From: Pagrus major | Taxonomy: Eukaryota; Chordata; Actinopteri; Spariformes; Sparidae | NCBI RefSeq assembly: GCF_040436345.1 | Contig: NC_133220.1 | Span: 8,446,664 to 8,510,663, forward strand | DNA: 64,000 nucleotides | Direction of reading: 5' to 3' | In this document: one piece after another, positions 60,301 through 64,000 of the stretch | How the letters are laid out: each line of letters starts with the position of its first letter | How positions within the stretch are numbered: position 1 is the stretch's first letter | The notes under the pieces: generated by a model | The model's database searches: none | What the model was told of the DNA's origin: nothing | The model's input: the letters and a program-made list of their open reading frames with translations, nothing else | Made by a program: the position numbers and the translations under genes

Positions 60301-62295
60301 TGCAATACCAAGCATCATTACATGGCACTGGTTTAGCTATCATCTGATATCACAGTGTTGCTGTTGCTCCCACAGTATCTTAATTAATGTTGCTCCAGGA
60401 CCATTACTTCAACTTTAAAAAAATAGGAAAACTACCCGTCTGAAGCAAACTATCATTGCTGAATGGACAAACATGCATCAAACGCATATTTAAGACTCAT
60501 TTGCTGGTATTCTCATTTTGACACATGTCAGCTGGAGAAGATTAAAAGTCAGTCATACTTCATGCAATACACGGAGTAAACGTTAGTCAGCTGACTATCT
60601 GTAGCTGTACACGTCTGCCAGAGACGGTTCATTTTAGCCCAAAAACCTTCCAGTCGCCAGATAGAGATAAAGATCTGTTTAAATCATGGACCAACTGTGC
60701 TGAAAATTAACAATAATTTTGATCGGCAAGAATGTGAAGCTCGACAGGTATAGTAACAGGCACGGTAATTGCCTCGCCTGCATTTCTCCTGAATGTTCTC
60801 AGCTGTCTTGTGATTACGCAGTTACTTAGCGTGTCATCCTCGTGTCACAACCTAAATTTCCCTGTCCTTTCCTGCATGTCATCATTTCTAACCTCACATT
60901 TCTAACCCCCCTGTTTTTTTTCTAAGTGAAACCTCGTGTTGTCTCGTGTTTCTCTGCTATGATCTGACCATTTGTCTTCTCTTCTCTTCTCTTCTCTTCT
61001 CTTCTCTTCTCTTCTCTTCTCTTCTCTTCTCTTCTCCACTGCTGACCTTTGACCTCTCAGACTTTGAGACCTCTGTGGACAGTCGATGCACTACGGACAG
61101 TGCTGACAGTGCCTTTATTGGCCGCCGCTATTGACCCCGGCCTCTTCCCCTTTTTTTTTTTTCTCATCTCTCTTCTCCAATCATCCTCTTCCATCCTCTC
61201 CCACACAGGAAGTACGATTACAAATCAGGCTGCAGGACAAAAAAAGGAACTTCTTTCTCTTGATATTGTTTCCTTGTTGATGTTTTGTGTCCATCTTTGT
61301 CTTTCGAGGTATTTATATTAATGTATCTGTCTGTTGTCTTCTTCCCATGTCTGCATGACTCTGTGTTCGTCAGTAAAGTATGTTTGTATTCATGTCTGTT
61401 GTTTTATATGGGCTCATATGATTCTGCAACTTTGCATCTATGTTTTATTCATACTTTTACTCTCCTGACACCTCATTTGTGTTAGTGTATTCTGTTTGCA
61501 TACATTTAAAGCAGAGCCGCATGATGGTGCACAATCTCGAACCAGCCTAATTAAAGTCAAGATTAATGTTCGCTCGTAATAGACGATGAATGTGACCTGT
61601 TTGAAATGCACATTAAGATCAAGACAGGTTATTGAAGTTATGTGAGCAACACGAAGCAGTTTTTCTTTTTTAGAGTGATTAATGTGTTTTTATGCTTTTG
61701 AATAAAATAAAATAATAAAAGTCACGTTTTTTTTTTTTCCCACCAAAACTCTCTGCGATGAAGGTAATGGCTTCTTTGATGAGCATTACTATGTGCATGT
61801 TTGTCACAGTAATAACACTCGGGGCCGTGCAGAGGTAAGAGTGTGCAGGTCTTTGAACTTCCAGAAAACATGTTATTGGTATTCTGGACGCACCGGAGTC
61901 GGGGATGTTTGTTTGTGAGCATCACAGGGAGTCCTATCAGACTTTTCAGGTGGATTATACCGGTGTACTGGCTTCATGGAATTCATTAAAAATTATAAAG
62001 CACATGAAATATAATGCACCTAGCTGGGTTTTGAGTGGATTCCGTGTCGGAAGATTTTTTTTAGAGTTATTCTCGGATCATTGGTGGCTTTACCTTCATT
62101 TAGCCACAATACAAGCAGCGAGTCAGACAGTAGTGGATGTAATTAAGTGAGTAATTTCAATGGAAGTAATTTCAGGGATGCTGAGAGGTCAGCCTATAAA
62201 ATAATGATGGTAATAATAATAATAACTTTATTTATATAGCACCTTTCATGCAAAGAGGCAGCCCAAAGTGCTGGACAAAGACAGGATAAATAATA

Positions 62296-62370
<75 letters not shown>

Positions 62371-63671
62371 GAAAAGTAGAAATAACAGGTTAAAACCAGC
62401 AGCAATTGCTTTGAATTAATATACTGACATCGTAGTAAATAGTAGTGTGTGCTGTTCATGTTTTTTGTATTAATTTGAATGGCCAGGATAATTTATATCC
62501 AGGCCCACACGATATCTGCTGTTGTGCACATGTGGGACAGTCATGTGTCGTTTCCAGTTAGCGTTGAGATCAAATTTACTGCTGAGGAACCAAGTACAAA
62601 ATATATATTTCAACCTGCTTGAGATAATTTAAGGTTGTTATAATATATTATGTTTGCTTTTTTTGGCTCAAAAACAATATTTGTTATCTTAAATGAATAT
62701 TCTCTATCACTTTACAAGTAAAGAAACAAATCTGCAGATTCTGTTTGGTTCTGCTCATATCAACAGCAAGGAGATGACGAGGGAGAGAAATTCCCCAGAC
62801 TCCCTTTTAAAATCTCTCAATTCTGTGAGTTTTTGAGTCAGGAGAAACTTAAACTTTGCGAAATGCTTTCTATGCTGACAAATTCTTAATTATTTGGGCC
62901 TTCTTGTAAATTCGGCAAATGTTATACATGATGTTATTTCTTTCCTTTTCGTGAAAAACATTGTTTCGTAGAGGAGAGGAGCATATATAACACGGATCTG
63001 CCTGTTTGTCACTGTGAACAGAGACTCTAGTCTGCAGTGTAGTTCAAACACTTGACTGATAAGCCAGAGAAAAGTTTTCACATCATGTGGACAATCAGTC
63101 AATGGAAGGTTTGTATATTAATGCATGCAGCACCAATACTCTCCATGTCACCACTCGACTTTTTTGGGATTTAATTTGCTGTTTTCTCAGCCCAGCGTCC
63201 ATCAGAGCCAATGTGTGCTTTAAATACTGTGTGTTGGCACAGTTTCCAACAATCTATATTTATCCAGAGGGGGCCAGATGCTCAAGTCAAGATAACAAAT
63301 CTGCCCGACTGCGTCATGAATCTGCGTGTGTGAGGAGAAATGAGTCCGAACCTTTTGAAAATCAAGACAAAATAAGTCGTGTAGAAGCTTCTTTCCTTCT
63401 GCAAACACTTTTAATATGTATATTGCGACGTCCTTGATTAGTCGCGGTGTTTCAGATACGATGATGAATAATACATTTGCATAGCAGGGGTTGTGTGCAT
63501 GTGTGTGTGTGTGTGTGTTGAAGACTTTTTTGGCTTGTGTCTGCAGGTTTCCCCTCTGTATCACGAAACAGAGATGCCTACCAGTCCATCGACCAGCAGG
63601 ACGAGTCGACCAGCCCAGCGAACCCCTTCAACCAGGCCCAGGATGCCAAACAACCAGGTCGCACATACTGA
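51317..63671 (+). CDS. agtrap: Angiotensin II type-1 receptor-associated protein
   Basis: Exons: 51317-51343, 52824-52858, 53024-53132, 56975-57185 and 63547-63671. All junctions are GT-AG and the frame closes to 168 aa (human 159). The start MEIPAINLK matches the family N terminus. Hydrophobic segments lie at about 10-28, 33-47, 58-77 and 93-113, consistent with the known small multi-pass membrane protein. The IAQRDSIDAVLM, TDIVHFGIFYP and MYRERGGD blocks are family hallmarks. The cytosolic tail, read in the frame set by exon 4, contains YQSIDQQDE and ends GRTY, comparable to the human tail. The protein sits in endosomal and plasma membranes, binds the AT1 receptor tail and promotes its internalisation. 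Intron 4 (6.4 kb) contains a candidate alternative last exon at 61061-61134. Confidence 0.96.
52425..52790. repeat. GCACTGTGTAG-family inverted-repeat element, copy 3
   Basis: It opens AAAAGTGCACCGTGTAG and ends CTACGTAGTGTCTCTTTTA. Inside are GTGGCGGACCCTGCCACC and ACAACACAATTTCATGCTG, shared with the copies at 24736 and 39338. It lies in agtrap intron 1, just before exon 2. Confidence 0.7.
53515..54010. repeat. ACTTAAGTA-family repeat in agtrap intron 3
   Basis: It begins TTCAACTTCTTTACTCAAGT and ends ACCTAAGTACTCTCC, with AAAGTACAGGCTCTG inside. Edges are approximate. Confidence 0.55.
55006..55340. repeat. ACTTAAGTA-family repeat in agtrap intron 3
   Basis: GTGATGGAATGTAACC through CTGTACTTAAGTACAACTTT, then TTGAGTATTTCTATTTT, gives the best match in the window to the start of the element at 211. 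The rest of intron 3 (55341-56974) shows nothing recognisable. Confidence 0.7.
57475..58013. repeat. Pair of about 120-bp direct repeats, 290 bp apart
   Basis: The left copy (about 57475-57606) and right copy (about 57885-58013) share ACATATAAAAGTAA, a GCAA-rich middle, GACATTGCAA or GATGTTGCAA, ACTTTATTGTCC or ACTTTATTTTCC and GGCCGGAAAAT or GGTCGGAAAAT. The arrangement could be a terminal-repeat element in miniature or a local duplication. Confidence 0.6.
58045..58250 (-). mobile_element. tRNA-derived SINE
   Basis: Read on the minus strand it starts GGGGCGCCCCGGTAGCTCAG. It has an A box TAGCTCAGTTGGT (58224-58236) and a B box GGTTCGAGTCC (58158-58168), spaced as in a tRNA-like promoter with an insertion. 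A GGGATGACACGCAGC-type body follows. It cannot fold as a true tRNA. The family name is not assigned. Confidence 0.8.
58251..60974. other. agtrap: agtrap intron 4, unremarkable section
   Basis: No gene, clear repeat or strong motif is visible; short open frames here lack coding character. Confidence 0.4.
60975..61036. repeat. (CTTCT)n pentanucleotide microsatellite
   Basis: About 12 perfect units. It supplies a long pyrimidine tract 25 bp upstream of the candidate acceptor at 61059-61060. Confidence 0.95.
61061..61134 (+). other. agtrap: Candidate alternative terminal exon of agtrap
   Basis: Acceptor CTCTCAG follows a possible branch site (GCTGAC, about 61041-61046) and a pyrimidine tract. 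The exon joins exon 4 in the correct phase (G|AC) and reads 24 codons, DFETSVDSRC through FIGRRY, before TGA at 61132-61134. The isoform would be 151 aa. Its end (RRY) resembles the RTY end of the main last exon and the RGY end of human AGTRAP. AATAAA signals lie near 61701-61712. No transcript evidence is available. Confidence 0.4.
62205..62369. repeat. Retroelement-like 3' tail followed by (CA)n
   Basis: TAATAATAATAATAACTTTATTTATATAGCACC with AGTGCTGGACAAAG is a tail sequence common at the 3' end of fish SINE/LINE copies (62208-62280). A pure CA run of about 35 units follows (62299-62369). Confidence 0.7.
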
Positions 63672-63850
63672 GAGGACCAGGCAGTGAACAGTGTGGTGTT
63701 CTCCTCTGGTTTTTTTTTTTTTATGCAGCAGTTCGGTGCTGAGGGGCAATTTTCACAATCGATTCCTGTGTTTCGCACAGTCGGCCTTTATCGGAACAAA
63801 TCGAATACTTTTATTTTGGTAGATCATTAGCTCTGAGTTTTGCAATGAAA

Positions 63851-63856
63851 AATAAA
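63851..63856 (+). terminator. agtrap: Polyadenylation signal of agtrap
   Basis: AATAAA lies 180 bp after the stop codon; a second AATAAA follows at 63919-63924. Either would give a short 3'UTR. The remaining bases to 64000 show nothing else. Confidence 0.55.
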
Positions 63857-64000
63857 CCCATTTAATTTTTTCCTTCAAAGGTGGTAATGTTATTTGCTGA
63901 GGCGGCACATCACTGCTGAATAAATCCAGAGGAAGCACTGCCCTGCCGCCTCCATGCTGTGTTGCTGTTGTTTACGCCTGCTATTTTTAGAAGAGAGGTG

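Noticed and set aside
63491-63687. Open frames reading SPLYHETEMPTSPSTSRTSRP as the agtrap tail
   Set aside because: They are in the wrong frame. Joining exon 4 (phase 1) to the acceptor at 63545-63546 gives the tail with YQSIDQQDE and a GRTY end, which matches the family.

Overview
The window is nuclear DNA from a ray-finned fish, most likely a percomorph teleost. The evidence is compact multi-exon genes with GT-AG introns, many CA/TG microsatellites, AT-rich introns, and several copies each of typical teleost dispersed repeats (hAT-like and other short inverted-repeat elements, and a tRNA-derived SINE). There are no operons, prokaryotic genes or CRISPR arrays. Family names are assigned from memory of the vertebrate proteins; no database search was possible.

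Four protein-coding genes are clear, all on the + strand. (1) A hes5/her4-type bHLH repressor (coding 2304-2812, two coding exons) has a TATA promoter and candidate CSL and E-box sites upstream. (2) pank4 (coding 5814-16521, 19 exons, 783 aa) combines a pantothenate-kinase-like N-terminal domain with a C-terminal DUF89 phosphatase. (3) draxin (coding 34629-43077, six coding exons, 377 aa), a secreted axon-guidance and Wnt antagonist, probably begins at a CpG-rich non-coding exon at about 23340-23646. (4) agtrap (coding 51317-63671, five exons, 168 aa) is the membrane angiotensin II receptor-associated protein. In human, HES5-PANK4 and DRAXIN-AGTRAP are two separate neighbouring pairs on chromosome 1p36; here they lie together, each pair keeping its internal order and common direction.

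Layout: 1-2200 repeats and the her promoter; 2304-3550 her gene; 4551-5658 a 151-bp tandem array capped by an inverted arm, ending about 155 bp before the pank4 start codon; 5814-16521 pank4; 16.5-23.3 kb intergenic DNA holding an unrecognised minus-strand two-ORF candidate gene (17236-17828) and a perfect 39-bp-arm palindrome (18762-18844); 23.3-43.5 kb draxin with a long first intron; 43.5-51.3 kb repeats plus a cluster of nuclear-receptor half-sites (47977-48007); 51.3-63.9 kb agtrap, whose last intron contains a candidate alternative terminal exon (61061-61134).

The four genes do not form one pathway. The points most worth a second look are the minus-strand candidate gene, the her gene that lacks its Orange domain, the alternative agtrap 3' exon, the perfect palindrome and the tandem DR1 sites.
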